Shown here: one piece after another, positions 45,789-55,289 of the stretch | Layout: the number at the start of each line of letters is the position of its first letter | Numbering within the stretch: the stretch's first letter is position 1 | Origin: Marinomonas spartinae | GTDB lineage: Bacteria; Pseudomonadota; Gammaproteobacteria; Pseudomonadales; Marinomonadaceae | Direction of reading: 5' to 3' | Length of the DNA stretch: 64,000 bases | Assembly: GCF_900089775.1 (NCBI RefSeq) | Contig: NZ_FLOB01000002.1 | Span: forward strand, 682,001 to 746,000 | Program-made: the position numbers and the translations under genes | Notes under the pieces: model-generated | The model's database searches: none | What the model saw: only the letters and a program-made list of their open reading frames with translations | What the model was told of the DNA's origin: nothing

Positions 45789-46928
45789 TTAGCGAAGTGC
45801 TGGTGTGTCCCAAAGGTTGAGTTTGACACCGATGTTTTTCTCGACAGCGTTGCGGTAAACCACTGTTGCCCATGCCACATCTTCTACGGGCATACCGCCC
45901 ACTGACATGATGATGATTTCTTCATCGTTTAGACGGCCGGGAGCTTCTCCAGCGGTGATTTTGCCGATGTCTTCCAACTCTTCTAGAGTCAGCTTGCCTT
46001 CCTCAATCATGTCCATGAAGCGAACACCAGGGAGAGGAATATAGTTGTGGGCAGGTTTTGGAACTTCGTGATACCACGCTTGGTACAAGCCAGTGTTGTC
46101 CAAGACTTTACGTACATCTTTCTGTTCCATGGCATCGTCTAAGCTGCAGTAAGCTGGCATGGCAAGAAAAGTACCTGGTTTCACCCATTCGCGCTTAACG
46201 ATCGGGTAAGTTGATGGGTCACCTGTTTCACCTGAATTACAATAAGTGACGATATCAGAACCACGTACTACGTCTTCTAGGGTATCGACCACTTGAATAT
46301 TCGTGACTTGTGGATAATTCTCGTTTGTCCATTTCACAAACTCATCCAAACTTTTTTGACCGCGACCTTTTACCTTAATGGTATCGATCTCTGGGCAAGC
46401 GGCGATAAAGGCTGCAACTGCGGTTCTGCCCATGACGCCGGGGCCTAGTAAGCCAATGACTTTGGAGTCTTTACGTGCAAGATGGCGAGCACCAACACCC
46501 GGAACTGCGCCCGTACGATAAGCCGATAGTAGGTTAGCTGACATGTAAGCCATCGGTGCACCCGTATCGATGTCATTCAAAATAAACATCAAGATAGAGC
46601 GTGGTAGACCTTTTTCACGGTTGGCAATGTTGGAGCCATACCATTTTACTCCGCAGGTTTGAAAGCTACCGCCAAGGTAAGCTGGCATCGCCATTAAACG
46701 GCGGTCGGCAGTGGGCTTTGGCATAGTCGGAAAAGGGGACTCGTCGGGGAAAGTGATCATAGCACCATGAGAGTCGCTATTGGGTCCTGCCATACGATAG
46801 TCGCCTTTGTAAAGCAGAGTGAACATCTCTTCCATGGTATCAACACAACTTGGCATATCCGTGACACCAGCTTTAATCATGTCTTCTTCTGACAGGTAAA
46901 TAAAATCAATTTTAGTATCTTCAGACAT
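45789..46928 (-). CDS. Ornithine cyclodeaminase/mu-crystallin family protein, module B
   Basis: A 379-aa paralogue of the protein at 33253-34392, with the nucleotide motif VIGLLGPGVMGRTAVAAFI and the same FQTCGVKWYGSNIANREKG. It is the first gene of the module B operon, divergent from the second AraC regulator. The leader TAGGTGTTGCT before the ATG matches that of module A (TAGGTATTGCT), so translation signals were duplicated with the gene. The likely function is reduction or cyclisation of an imine or diamine; the exact substrate is unknown. Confidence 0.85.
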   Translation of the reverse strand: MSEDTKIDFIYLSEEDMIKAGVTDMPSCVDTMEEMFTLLYKGDYRMAGPNSDSHGAMITFPDESPFPTMPKPTADRRLMAMPAYLGGSFQTCGVKWYGSNIANREKGLPRSILMFILNDIDTGAPMAYMSANLLSAYRTGAVPGVGARHLARKDSKVIGLLGPGVMGRTAVAAFIAACPEIDTIKVKGRGQKSLDEFVKWTNENYPQVTNIQVVDTLEDVVRGSDIVTYCNSGETGDPSTYPIVKREWVKPGTFLAMPAYCSLDDAMEQKDVRKVLDNTGLYQAWYHEVPKPAHNYIPLPGVRFMDMIEEGKLTLEELEDIGKITAGEAPGRLNDEEIIIMSVGGMPVEDVAWATVVYRNAVEKNIGVKLNLWDTPALR

Positions 46929-46969
46929 AGCAACACCTATTTTTGTAGCGTGGTTTTTGAAACGATTTA

Positions 46970-47017
46970 TTTGATCCTAGTCAGGTTTTTGTGTGGTGTA
47001 TTGAATTTTTGCGACAT
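46970..47017 (-). promoter_or_regulatory. Conserved 48-bp box, module B
   Basis: Minus strand: starts ATGTCGCAAAAATTCAATAC and ends TAGGATCAAA, the same length and ends as the module A box at 33073-33120. It ends 41 bp before the cyclodeaminase-family start, against 132 bp in module A. It is a candidate operator for the AraC regulators. Confidence 0.6.
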
Positions 47018-47098
47018 AGATAAAAATAGTTTCCTAGCCATGTTTTGGCATTTGGTTTGCAACATAACAGTAAAGAGTTCTCATTAATGGGTTACGTT

Positions 47099-47932
47099 AT
47101 GTCAAAACATGCGCTGGTAAATCGTCTTGCGGAAATACGCTCTAAGCAGCCTTGGCTGGTAATGAGTGCAGCGAAAAATTTCTATTTGTCTAGATCGGAT
47201 AATCCGGCCATTTCCCATTACTATAGTTTTGAGGCGAATGGCTCTAACGAACAGGCATTCGCTATTCCAGATGGCTGCGTGGACATCTTATTTGATTGCG
47301 ATAGCAACCAGCCAACAGCGGAAGTGTTTGGGACGCCGATGGCAGCGATTGATATCGAATTGAAGAGCCATCATCGCTATTTCGGTGTGCGTTTTGCGTT
47401 TGGTATCGTGCCTGATTTTTTGCGGGTGTCCGCTGAAGAGTTAGTCGAGCATCATTATCAATTTATTGAGGTGATTCCTGAATCAAATCAAGTATTTGAG
47501 AGTATTGTTAAGCAAGAAAATTTCACTGATCAAGTGGCGCTTTTTAAGCAGTTTTATAATGGTCAAGAAACGCGACAACACTCTTCTTTAACGGCGCAAG
47601 TGGTGAAGACGATTAGTGAAACCAGAGGTAGTGTTAGAGTGGAGGAATTGGAGGATTTAACGGGCTTCTCGACACGCACGATACAACGTCAATTTAAGGC
47701 GGATTTAGGCATGTCACCAAAAGCCTTTAGCCGTATTATTCGCTGCCAATCTGCCGTGTATAATATCAATCACAATGATCAAGTCGCCTTTTCAGAACTT
47801 GCTTGTGATCTTGGGTTTAGTGATCAACCACACTTCCTTAGGGAGTTCAAAAAGCTGGTTAATACCACGCCAATGGTTTACCAAAGCCGTGTCAAAGAGC
47901 AAAGCTATCTTGACCGTATTCGATACGTTTGA
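47099..47932 (+). CDS. AraC-family regulator, module B
   Basis: A 277-aa paralogue of the regulator at 32104-32937. Shared parts are AISHYYSFEANG, FAIPDGCVDILFDCD and the DNA-binding VRVEELEDLTGFSTRTIQRQFKADLGMSPKAFSR (in sequence order). The start at ATG 47099 gives the same 13-residue lead before IRS-K/E-QPW as in module A; an ATG four codons upstream is possible. It is divergent from the module B operon and probably activates it in response to the substrate amine. Cross-regulation of the two modules is plausible given the shared box. Confidence 0.87.
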   Translation: MSKHALVNRLAEIRSKQPWLVMSAAKNFYLSRSDNPAISHYYSFEANGSNEQAFAIPDGCVDILFDCDSNQPTAEVFGTPMAAIDIELKSHHRYFGVRFAFGIVPDFLRVSAEELVEHHYQFIEVIPESNQVFESIVKQENFTDQVALFKQFYNGQETRQHSSLTAQVVKTISETRGSVRVEELEDLTGFSTRTIQRQFKADLGMSPKAFSRIIRCQSAVYNINHNDQVAFSELACDLGFSDQPHFLREFKKLVNTTPMVYQSRVKEQSYLDRIRYV

Positions 47933-48031
47933 TTTAAAACGGTGCTTACTAAAATGAATTTTGCTCTTTTGTAGTGCATTCAATGGCTTCCTTAGGGCTA
48001 AAGAAACCACGCCATTCGCCATAATGGCCTA

Positions 48032-48058
48032 GCGTCTATGGGAGAAAGACGCTTTGTT
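48032..48058 (+). terminator. Possible terminator of the module B regulator
   Basis: AGCGTCT (48032-48038) and AGACGCT (48048-48054) form a 7-bp stem with a 9-nt loop, followed by TTTG. The T-tract is weak. It lies between the converging AraC and phytase-like genes. Confidence 0.4.
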
Positions 48059-48060
48059 CG

Positions 48061-49221
48061 TTAGTTCGCTGATTGGTTGGAACCAGGACGTTTTAATACT
48101 TTAAAGGCGAGGAACTGGTTAGTTTCATGCTTATTAAAATTATTATCCGCTTCAATAATCAGTACTTCCTGACCGGCTTTCGTTTTGCCGATGGTAATGC
48201 CTTCTAGGTTATCTGGCTTGATCCCTAGAGCACGAATGTTGAGCACTAGGGTTTTGCGAACAGGGACAATGCGTTGTTTAGTGTGGATTAAAGAGGCAAT
48301 GTTAGACACATCGGTGGCGCCGCTAATGTCCACCAAAAACAGCTTGGCATAATTGCCGACGCCCTCAGCCCAGCCGCGCTCTAGCGCTAGGTAATGGGTG
48401 TTGTCTAGAGCATAAATTTCCGATACACCATTATCATTTCCCCCTTTGGCTGTTGCTGCCGCTTGAGGAATAGGGCTGACAGGATAAACATACTCCGCTT
48501 TAGGTTTGCCTGTTTGAGCATTGTAACGAATAATTCGAGCGAGACTGCCATGCAATAGACTGGAAATTGGACCATCTTGGTAGAGAGCGGTTTCCATGCC
48601 TATTAGAATGTCACCGTCGGGCAAGACGGTGGAGCCTTCAAAAGCGAGATTGTCTCGAATACCAGATTTATGATTCTTGGTTGGCGCAAAGCCTTTAGGT
48701 AGAGTAAATTCCCTTATAAAGTGGCCATTCATATCGGCGATGCGAACAAAAGGGGGAATCTCATGGCTACCCCAGCCTTCACTTGTCCAAAGGACTTTAC
48801 CATTGAATACTCGGATGGATTCAGAGTCAGCCATCATTTTGCCAAATGGTTTGCCTTGTTTAGTAAGGAGCGTGGTGGATTTGAGAATATGCACCGCTTT
48901 AAGACTCTCTTTGGTGAAATCCAGACTCAGGGTGTAAAAACGAGTGGGCCCCTTTTCTGACCTATCATCGGAAATGGCAATATAATGGCCCGTATTGGGA
49001 TCATAGTCGATCCCAGAGAGCCCACCGACTTCTACATTCTGAAAAAACGTGTTAGTTGGTACATCCACTTCACCAAAATAAGACAGCTCAAACCCATTTG
49101 AGCATTCTCCAAAGGGACAAGGCGTGTTGATTTTAGCGCCTATTTCAAGTGCTTGGGCCATCATAGCGGAGCTAAGTAGTAGTCCGAAAAATACGGTGTG
49201 GAATAATTGCTTTTTCATCAT
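48061..49221 (-). CDS. Secreted phytase-like esterase (PF13449-type)
   Basis: A 386-aa exported protein. The signal peptide MMKKQLFHTVFFGLLLSSAMMAQA is best read from ATG 49221. The mature part is a beta-propeller-like sequence with FQNVEVGGLSGIDYDPNTGHYIAISDDRSEKGPTRFYTL near the start (given in order) and ALERGWAEGVGNYAKLFLVDI later, followed by PDNLEGITIGK. These are hallmarks of the esterase-like activity of phytase family. It likely acts in the periplasm on phosphate or ester substrates; the activity of the family is poorly defined. It is a single gene with no obvious partner. Confidence 0.8.
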   Translation of the reverse strand: MMKKQLFHTVFFGLLLSSAMMAQALEIGAKINTPCPFGECSNGFELSYFGEVDVPTNTFFQNVEVGGLSGIDYDPNTGHYIAISDDRSEKGPTRFYTLSLDFTKESLKAVHILKSTTLLTKQGKPFGKMMADSESIRVFNGKVLWTSEGWGSHEIPPFVRIADMNGHFIREFTLPKGFAPTKNHKSGIRDNLAFEGSTVLPDGDILIGMETALYQDGPISSLLHGSLARIIRYNAQTGKPKAEYVYPVSPIPQAAATAKGGNDNGVSEIYALDNTHYLALERGWAEGVGNYAKLFLVDISGATDVSNIASLIHTKQRIVPVRKTLVLNIRALGIKPDNLEGITIGKTKAGQEVLIIEADNNFNKHETNQFLAFKVLKRPGSNQSAN

Positions 49222-49336
49222 TAAATCTCTACCAGTGAAAGAGAAGCTCAAGGAAACCCTAATGCATTCTAATCACTTGTTTTGTCAAATTTATGACCAG
49301 CATTGTATGGTAAGAGAAAGATGCAAGAGTCACGTG

Positions 49337-50113
49337 TTAAAAAGACAGTAATAAGCCGACTCCCCATTCAGTCGAGTTATTGTCAGGCTCTACGTATACT
49401 TTTCCACCGCTTCGTCCCGTGTCTGATTGCTTTACATTCCAATATTTGTAAAAAGGCTGAATTGTTACGGCGGTTATACTGGAAAGGGCTCGCGTAAAAT
49501 CGACACTCATTCTGTAACCAGACCCGCGATTTTGTTTGAGGTGAAGATCGTTATTACCTGGAACAGAACTTAAATAGGTATGATTTCTACCAGCGATAAA
49601 ATAATCGTATTCCAATCTAGCACCAAGACGCCAACTACCATTTAAGGTGCCATTTTGAATCTCAATACCCAGTGGGCTGTACCAGTAAACCTGTTCCCGT
49701 TCATAACCAACACGATTGGTTGTCGTGATCATGTCTTTGGAGTTATCGTTTAAATTACGATAGCCCAAACCAATGTAAGGGGTGACTCTGTAACCAGACT
49801 GAAGATATAGGTCTCGGCCCAACATGCCTCGCACTTCTAATATACTGTCTGGTATGTTGGTCAACTTTCCGCTACCGTCGTAATCCATATCACCTTCTGA
49901 ATACATTAGGTCTAGCAAAATAGCCTGGCCATTGTTATGCAGAGAAAGCTGACCCTTCAAGCCCGTCATCATCCCTTTTTCGGTCATGACACTTGGCTCT
50001 TTATAAGTGATGGATGAGGCATAAATACCGAGTTTCACAGAGTGGTTAGCACTCGCAGCAAATGTACAAGAACTCACTCCCAAAAACATTAAAGCAACAA
50101 CTTTCGTACCCAT
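49337..50113 (-). CDS. Outer-membrane beta-barrel protein, hypothetical
   Basis: A 258-aa protein with a signal peptide (MGTKVVALMFLGVSSCTFAA, start ATG 50113). About ten alternating amphipathic strands follow, such as RVTPYIGLGYRNLND and WRLGARLEYDYFIAG. It ends LLLSF, with the terminal phenylalanine that BamA recognises. It resembles small OmpW/OmpA-barrel-like proteins but I cannot assign a family. The repeated aromatic-Gly patterns and acidic turns fit a porin-like or adhesive barrel of 10-12 strands. It stands alone on the minus strand. Confidence 0.7.
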   Translation of the reverse strand: MGTKVVALMFLGVSSCTFAASANHSVKLGIYASSITYKEPSVMTEKGMMTGLKGQLSLHNNGQAILLDLMYSEGDMDYDGSGKLTNIPDSILEVRGMLGRDLYLQSGYRVTPYIGLGYRNLNDNSKDMITTTNRVGYEREQVYWYSPLGIEIQNGTLNGSWRLGARLEYDYFIAGRNHTYLSSVPGNNDLHLKQNRGSGYRMSVDFTRALSSITAVTIQPFYKYWNVKQSDTGRSGGKVYVEPDNNSTEWGVGLLLSF

Positions 50114-50499
50114 GGCGTACTCTACTTTTGTGATTGTCTGTCCATCATATAAGAAACGGTTAGAGAGAACTATCGGCAAATTTATACTGGTTATAACTGG
50201 CAGGATACAGTCCATCATGAGATGTAGGCATTTTGTTTTGGCTTGTCATAGGATTAATTTAGATATGATAGGACAAATACATTAAAAAGCGGATATTACT
50301 ATCTAATGGTCTTTCGTATTGATCGATAAAACGGTCTCTTCTAATCGAGAGTGAAGGTTACGTTTTATAAGAGATCTTTTTGCTGTTTTAGTGGTCAGCT
50401 ACAAGGCTCTGTGATGACGGTGCTTGTTTGTTTGCGATGGAGAAGCATCAAGTAAAGCAAAAGGTGGTGATCGTGCATGCTATCACCACCTTGCTGTTG
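50114..50499. other. Intergenic region between the barrel gene and narK
   Basis: 386 bp without a credible gene. The part near 50113 holds the barrel gene's promoter, and 50452-50492 is the narK operon terminator. No other structure is seen. Confidence 0.5.
50450..50492 (-). terminator. Terminator of the nirB-nirD-narK operon
   Basis: On the minus strand AAGGTGGTGAT and ATCACCACCTT form a perfect 11-bp stem with a 10-nt loop, followed by TTGCTTTACTT. It begins 8 bp past the narK stop codon. Confidence 0.9.
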
Positions 50500-51966
50500 T
50501 TAAGAGACGTTAATCATAGTGACGGTACCATCCGCATTAATTTCAGCAATTTCTCCCTGTGGCTCTTCTAGAAAAAACAATGTCAGAAATCCGATGACGG
50601 CGGTTGCAGCAATCACGTAGAAGAAGGTTTGATAACTTACGAAGGAGAGTATTGTTAAATATACAACGGATCCGACGTTACCATAAGCTCCTGTCATCCC
50701 TGCTATTTGCCCTGTCATACGACGTTTGATTAGTGGTACGGTCGCAAAGACCGCTCCTTCACCGGCTTGTACGAAGAAAGAGCAAGCCATAACGGCTGTA
50801 ACGGCGAGGCCGATAGGCCATGAGCTGTTGACTTGAGCCATTAATAAATACCCTAATGATAGGCCAGCAGTCAGAGCGATTAAGGTCGTTTTCCGGCCAA
50901 ACTTGTCAGAGAGTATGCCGCCGCCAGGACGCGACATTAAATTCATAAAGGCATAGGAAGAGGCTACCATGCCAGCCATGACTGGGGTTAAGGTAAAGGT
51001 ATCGGAGAAGAACAATGGCAACATAGAGACCACGGCGAGTTCAGAACCAAATGTGGCAAAATACAAGCCATTGAGCACCGCTACTTGCTTAAATTTATAT
51101 TGGTGGATTGGCTCAACAGGTGTAGTGAAAATATTTTTATTAACCTGCCAAACCTGCTTCACTTCCAGTAGATAGATAGCAATAAGTACAGCATCAATGA
51201 CATAAACAACATCTTGCTCAATCATGTTGATACCACTTGGTGATAGCTTCCACGCTAATAAGGCCAGTACCGCGTACATGGGAATTTTCATAATCAACAG
51301 AAAGATGAAGTCGCCTTTGGACGTGACTTCCATGGCCGATAAATGTTTAGGTCGAAAATAGGTTGAGTCTTTGGGTGTGTCTGCCACGTTTAGATAAAAC
51401 ACAATAGAGAATAGTAAACTCATCAGACCTGTTAGTGCGGTTGCATAACGCCAACCATTTTCACCACCAAAAACAATCGCCAGTGTAGGTAAAGAGAAAG
51501 CCGCAGCGGCTGAACCAAAGTTTCCCCAGCCACCATAAATACCCTCTGCTGTGCCCAGTTGGTTATGGGGAAACCATTCAGAGATCAGTCGAATACCAAT
51601 AACAAAACCCGCGCCAATAAAGCCTAATAAAAAGCGTGCAATGGCGGCTTGTAAAAAGGTATCGGCGAACGCAAACATAAAACAAGGTATTGAGCAGAGA
51701 GCTAAGAGCGCCGAATAGACTAAACGTGGCCCAAACCGATCCGTTAACATGCCAATGAAAACACGTGCTGGGATGGTGAGCGCAACGTTAAGAATGAGCA
51801 GCGTTTTTATTTCTTGATTGGACAGTCCAAGGGTGCTTTTGACCATCTCTAGCATAGGGGCAAAGTTGAACCACACCACAAAGGTGATGAAGAAAGCCAT
51901 CCAACTTAAATGGAGAATTTTCATTTTTCCGGTAAAACTGAACAGTGAGAATTTAGAGTGTTCCAT
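50500..51966 (-). CDS. narK: MFS nitrate/nitrite transporter (NarK/NasA type)
   Basis: A 488-aa major facilitator protein with 12 membrane segments. Nitrate-porter signatures are visible: ARVFIGMLTDRFGPRLVYS, RFLLGFIGAGFVIGIRLIS with the conserved arginine, and the GWGNFGSAAAAFSLP nitrate motif. The second half has FMNLMSRPGGGILSDKFGRK and a matching AGMTGAYGNVGSVVYL. It imports nitrate (or exchanges nitrite) for assimilation by the NasA and NirBD enzymes encoded alongside. It is 66 bp downstream of nirD and is the last gene of the operon. Confidence 0.92.
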   Translation of the reverse strand: MEHSKFSLFSFTGKMKILHLSWMAFFITFVVWFNFAPMLEMVKSTLGLSNQEIKTLLILNVALTIPARVFIGMLTDRFGPRLVYSALLALCSIPCFMFAFADTFLQAAIARFLLGFIGAGFVIGIRLISEWFPHNQLGTAEGIYGGWGNFGSAAAAFSLPTLAIVFGGENGWRYATALTGLMSLLFSIVFYLNVADTPKDSTYFRPKHLSAMEVTSKGDFIFLLIMKIPMYAVLALLAWKLSPSGINMIEQDVVYVIDAVLIAIYLLEVKQVWQVNKNIFTTPVEPIHQYKFKQVAVLNGLYFATFGSELAVVSMLPLFFSDTFTLTPVMAGMVASSYAFMNLMSRPGGGILSDKFGRKTTLIALTAGLSLGYLLMAQVNSSWPIGLAVTAVMACSFFVQAGEGAVFATVPLIKRRMTGQIAGMTGAYGNVGSVVYLTILSFVSYQTFFYVIAATAVIGFLTLFFLEEPQGEIAEINADGTVTMINVS

Positions 51967-52032
51967 ACTGTGTTCCTATCCTTTATCAAAGATCATGAGT
52001 GATGACATGTTCTGATGGGGTATTTGGCGTCA

Positions 52033-52365
52033 TTATTGATGTATTTGAACTAGGCCGCTGTTTTGTCGAACCTTGTACACGTTAATGTGCACACTAGGAT
52101 CCTCAAGGCAGGTACCTGTTTGCAGATCAAAATGCTGTTTATACAGAGGTGAGGCGACACATAGTCGGTCACCAATCGAGCCAATAATGCCTCGGGATAA
52201 CACGTTCGCTTTGCCTATGGGGTCATAGTTAGATATGGCATATAAGGCATCCGTTCTTTTGTGGAAAAAAATAGCGACTTGTTTCTCTCCCACTTTCGCG
52301 CAAACGCCAGTGTTGGGGGCAATGTCTATGATGTTGCAAATGGTTAGCCAGTTATTCATGACCAT
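52033..52365 (-). CDS. nirD: Nitrite reductase small subunit NirD
   Basis: A 110-aa Rieske-fold protein. NirD lacks the iron-sulfur ligands of true Rieske proteins, and none of the Cys-His pairs are present here: the matching places read FFHKRTDAL and SPLYKQHFDLQTGTC. The DPIGKANVLSRGIIGSIGD stretch is typical of NirD. It partners with NirB in NADH-dependent nitrite reduction to ammonium. It starts 34 bp after the nirB stop codon. Confidence 0.92.
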   Translation of the reverse strand: MVMNNWLTICNIIDIAPNTGVCAKVGEKQVAIFFHKRTDALYAISNYDPIGKANVLSRGIIGSIGDRLCVASPLYKQHFDLQTGTCLEDPSVHINVYKVRQNSGLVQIHQ

Positions 52366-52399
52366 TCCTCATTTTATATAGAGTTAATTAGCAGAATGA

Positions 52400-54940
52400 T
52401 TAGGCCGTAACAGGCTTATCTATCTCTAACGTATTACCTTTTGGAGCGGGGGATTTTTGATGTCTAATCTCTATAAATTGAACGCCATCATCTCGCTCTG
52501 AGCTATTAATAAAGTGTTGAAAGCGTTGGCGCTTTTCTGGCGATTCCAGTGTGGTTTTCCATTCACATTGATATTTAGAAATACTGTCGGCCATTGCTTG
52601 TTCGAGCTCCGCCCCTAGTCCTAATTTATCGTCAATAATGATGTCTTTTAGGTAGTCTATGCCGCCATCAAGGTTTTCTAGCCAGACAGAGGTGCGTTGT
52701 AATCGGTCAGCAGTGCGAATGTAGAACATCAATAGTCGGTCGATATAACGAATTAAGGTTGTCGTATCGAGGTCTGTTGCAAACAGATCTGCATGACGAG
52801 GGCGCATGCCTCCGTTTCCGCAGATGAATAAATTCCATCCTTTGTCCGTGGCGATCACTCCAATGTCTTTTGATTGGGCTTCAGCGCATTCGCGGGTGCA
52901 ACCGGAAACCGCAAACTTCAATTTATGTGGTGATCTCAATCCTTTGTAGCGATTTTCTAAATCGATTGCACACTCCATGCTGTCTTGAACGCCATAGCGA
53001 CACCAGGCGCTGCCAACGCAGGATTTGACGGTACGCAGTGATTTGCCATAGGCGTGGCCTGTTTCAAACCCAGCATCTACCAGACGTTGCCAGATGGCAG
53101 GTAAATCGTTTAATTGGGCGCCAAATAAATCGATACGCTGCCCCCCGGTTATTTTGCTGTATAAGTTAAAATCGCGGGCGACTTCACCGAGGACAATTAA
53201 ACGTTCAGGGGTGATTTCTCCTGCTGGAATGCGGGGTACTACGGAGTAGGTTCCATCTTTTTGCATGTTCCCTAGATAAAGGTCATTGGTGTCTTGAAGC
53301 TCCAAATGTTCTTGCTGCAAAATATAGTCATTCCAAAACGACGCTAAGATGGAGCCGACGGTTGGTTTGCACACTTCGCAACCATGGCCGTTACCATAGC
53401 GAGCCAGTAATGCCTCAAATGTTTTGATTTGTTGTACGCGAATAAGATCACTGAGTTCTTGGCGGGAGTAAGCAAAATGTTCGCATAGGTGATTGTTGAC
53501 TTCGACGCCCAGTTTCGCTAACTCGCTATCAAGTACTTGTTTGGCTAAAGCACTGCAGCCACCGCATCCCGTTGAAGCATTGGTACTTGCTTTTAGGTCG
53601 GCCATATTGACACAGCCGCTGATTATGGCCTGTTTAATCGCCGCTTTAGACACATCAAAACACGAACAGATGATGGCTTTGTCTGGTAACGCCTCGACGC
53701 CGATGGCCGCAGAATCATCATTGACTAGGTTTGGTAGAATCAGTACTGAAGGATTGTTTGGCAGTGGCATGCCGTTTTGACGAATTTGCAATAAATTGGA
53801 ATAGGCTTGGGTATCTCCGACTAATACGACTCCAACGATTTTCTTTTTGTCGGAGGAAACAATTAAGTGCTTATAAACTTGTTCAATATCATCTTTGTAG
53901 GTGTAGGAGAGGGTACCTTCAGTTTTACCGTGAACCTCCCCAATACTGGCTACATCAACCCCCAGCAATTTCAGCTTGGTGCTCATATCGGCACCGGTAA
54001 ACGGTGTAGTCTGTTCGGGAGAGAGAATGTGCTGAGCGGCGACTTTCGCCATTTGATAACCAGGTGCGACGAGCCCAAAAATTTGCTGTTGCCATAAGGC
54101 ACACTCGCCAATGGCGTAGATGTTGGCATGGCTGGTTTGGCAATATTGGTTTATTTCAATGCCACCACGCTCACCGACGGCGATGTCCGCTGCTCTCGCC
54201 AATTTATCTTGTGGGCGTATACCAGCTGAAAAGACGATCATGTCGGTTTCAAGATGGCTGCCATCGTTAAAGTTCATGCGATAACGTAAGGTTTCCCCAG
54301 CCACGATTTCGGTGGTTACTTTTTGGGTATGAACAGTCACTCCCATCGCTTCAATTTTACGACGGAGTAGATCGCCACCTTCTTGGTCCAGCTGTACTGC
54401 CATGAGACGCGGCGCAAATTCCACTATATGGGTTTCAAGGCCAAGGTTTTGGATGGCGTTTGCTGCTTCTAACCCCAGTAATCCGCCACCAATCACTACG
54501 CCGGCTCTGCTTCGTTGACTGGAGCGTTTGATGGCGTCCAGATCTTCAAGAGTACGATAGACATGGCAGTGCTCTTGGTCATTACCTGATATAGGAGGAA
54601 CAAAAGGATAAGAGCCTGTGGCAAGCACCAGTTTGTCATAGGACTCTAGTCTGCCTGACTCGGTTGTGACGGTTTGAGCAAGCGGGTCGATTTGTGTCAC
54701 TTTATCATTCAGGCTGAAATGCACCTGATGCTGTTGGTAGTAGTCAGCATCAACTAACGCAAGGTCTTGAGCATGGTTGCCTGTCAGATAAGAGGTAAGG
54801 TGAACTCGATCGTAAGCTAATCTTGGTTCACCGCTAAAAGCCATAATATCGATGTGGTGATGGTCCGCTTGAATGAGGTTATCAATCAGCTTATTGCCTA
54901 CCATACCGTTACCAACCACTAAAATTCTTTGCTTTTTCAT
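52400..54940 (-). CDS. nirB: Nitrite reductase large subunit NirB
   Basis: An 846-aa NADH-dependent assimilatory nitrite reductase. Order of domains: FAD/NAD(P)-binding (1-300, ILVVGNGMVGNKLIDNL; VVIGGGLLGLEAANAI), a BFD-like [2Fe-2S] region (about 425-485, ICSCFDVSKAAIKQAI and STGCGGCSAL), then the siroheme/[4Fe-4S] part. The cofactor cysteines lie in VKSCVGSAWCRYG and VSGCTRECAEAQ. It reduces nitrite to ammonium in the cytoplasm together with NirD. AAGGAA precedes the ATG. It is divergent from nasA across a 349-bp control region. Confidence 0.95.
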   Translation of the reverse strand: MKKQRILVVGNGMVGNKLIDNLIQADHHHIDIMAFSGEPRLAYDRVHLTSYLTGNHAQDLALVDADYYQQHQVHFSLNDKVTQIDPLAQTVTTESGRLESYDKLVLATGSYPFVPPISGNDQEHCHVYRTLEDLDAIKRSSQRSRAGVVIGGGLLGLEAANAIQNLGLETHIVEFAPRLMAVQLDQEGGDLLRRKIEAMGVTVHTQKVTTEIVAGETLRYRMNFNDGSHLETDMIVFSAGIRPQDKLARAADIAVGERGGIEINQYCQTSHANIYAIGECALWQQQIFGLVAPGYQMAKVAAQHILSPEQTTPFTGADMSTKLKLLGVDVASIGEVHGKTEGTLSYTYKDDIEQVYKHLIVSSDKKKIVGVVLVGDTQAYSNLLQIRQNGMPLPNNPSVLILPNLVNDDSAAIGVEALPDKAIICSCFDVSKAAIKQAIISGCVNMADLKASTNASTGCGGCSALAKQVLDSELAKLGVEVNNHLCEHFAYSRQELSDLIRVQQIKTFEALLARYGNGHGCEVCKPTVGSILASFWNDYILQQEHLELQDTNDLYLGNMQKDGTYSVVPRIPAGEITPERLIVLGEVARDFNLYSKITGGQRIDLFGAQLNDLPAIWQRLVDAGFETGHAYGKSLRTVKSCVGSAWCRYGVQDSMECAIDLENRYKGLRSPHKLKFAVSGCTRECAEAQSKDIGVIATDKGWNLFICGNGGMRPRHADLFATDLDTTTLIRYIDRLLMFYIRTADRLQRTSVWLENLDGGIDYLKDIIIDDKLGLGAELEQAMADSISKYQCEWKTTLESPEKRQRFQHFINSSERDDGVQFIEIRHQKSPAPKGNTLEIDKPVTA

Positions 54941-55289
54941 AAGAAGTTCCTTTTCCAGGTTAGGCCGTTAAAGGTAAGTATAATGCAGGATGTGTATGTT
55001 GCTTTTGATCGAGGCTAGCTTTTAGTGACGTCTCTTGTATGGCAATCGTAATGATGTTACCGATTGCAATGAGGGTGCATCTTGCATGCCTTTGACGGCT
55101 TTCATTATCAGTAACCCTGGATCACTCTGTTCGGCACCGATGAGAGAAACGTTGCTCTTCATCAAACATGTGCACATCATTCTTATGTCTCTGTGTTGGG
55201 TCTTTGCTAAGCTTAATAGGGCAATTACCCACATGTGAGTAATCGATAAATTGCTAAATAGGAAAGGAAGAAACCATAAGAGAAGGATT
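54941..55289. promoter_or_regulatory. nirB/nasA divergent control region
   Basis: 349 bp between the two assimilation units. A 10-bp hairpin (GCAATCG-TAA/TTAC-CGATTGC) lies near 55042-55067. A near-perfect 20-bp palindrome, ATTACCCACATGTGAGTAAT (55224-55243), sits 46 bp before the nasA ATG. AGAAGGA (55281-55287) is the nasA ribosome binding site. A short minus-strand frame here has no gene-like features. I find no certain sigma-54 promoter or NtrC site. Confidence 0.5.

Noticed and set aside
47792..48022. Minus-strand 76-aa open frame overlapping the end of the module B AraC gene
   Set aside because: It is mostly antisense to the conserved DNA-binding domain, so it is a shadow frame.
55022..55234. 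Minus-strand 70-aa open frame between nirB and nasA
   Set aside because: It lies across the control region with its hairpin and shows no domain or ribosome binding site.
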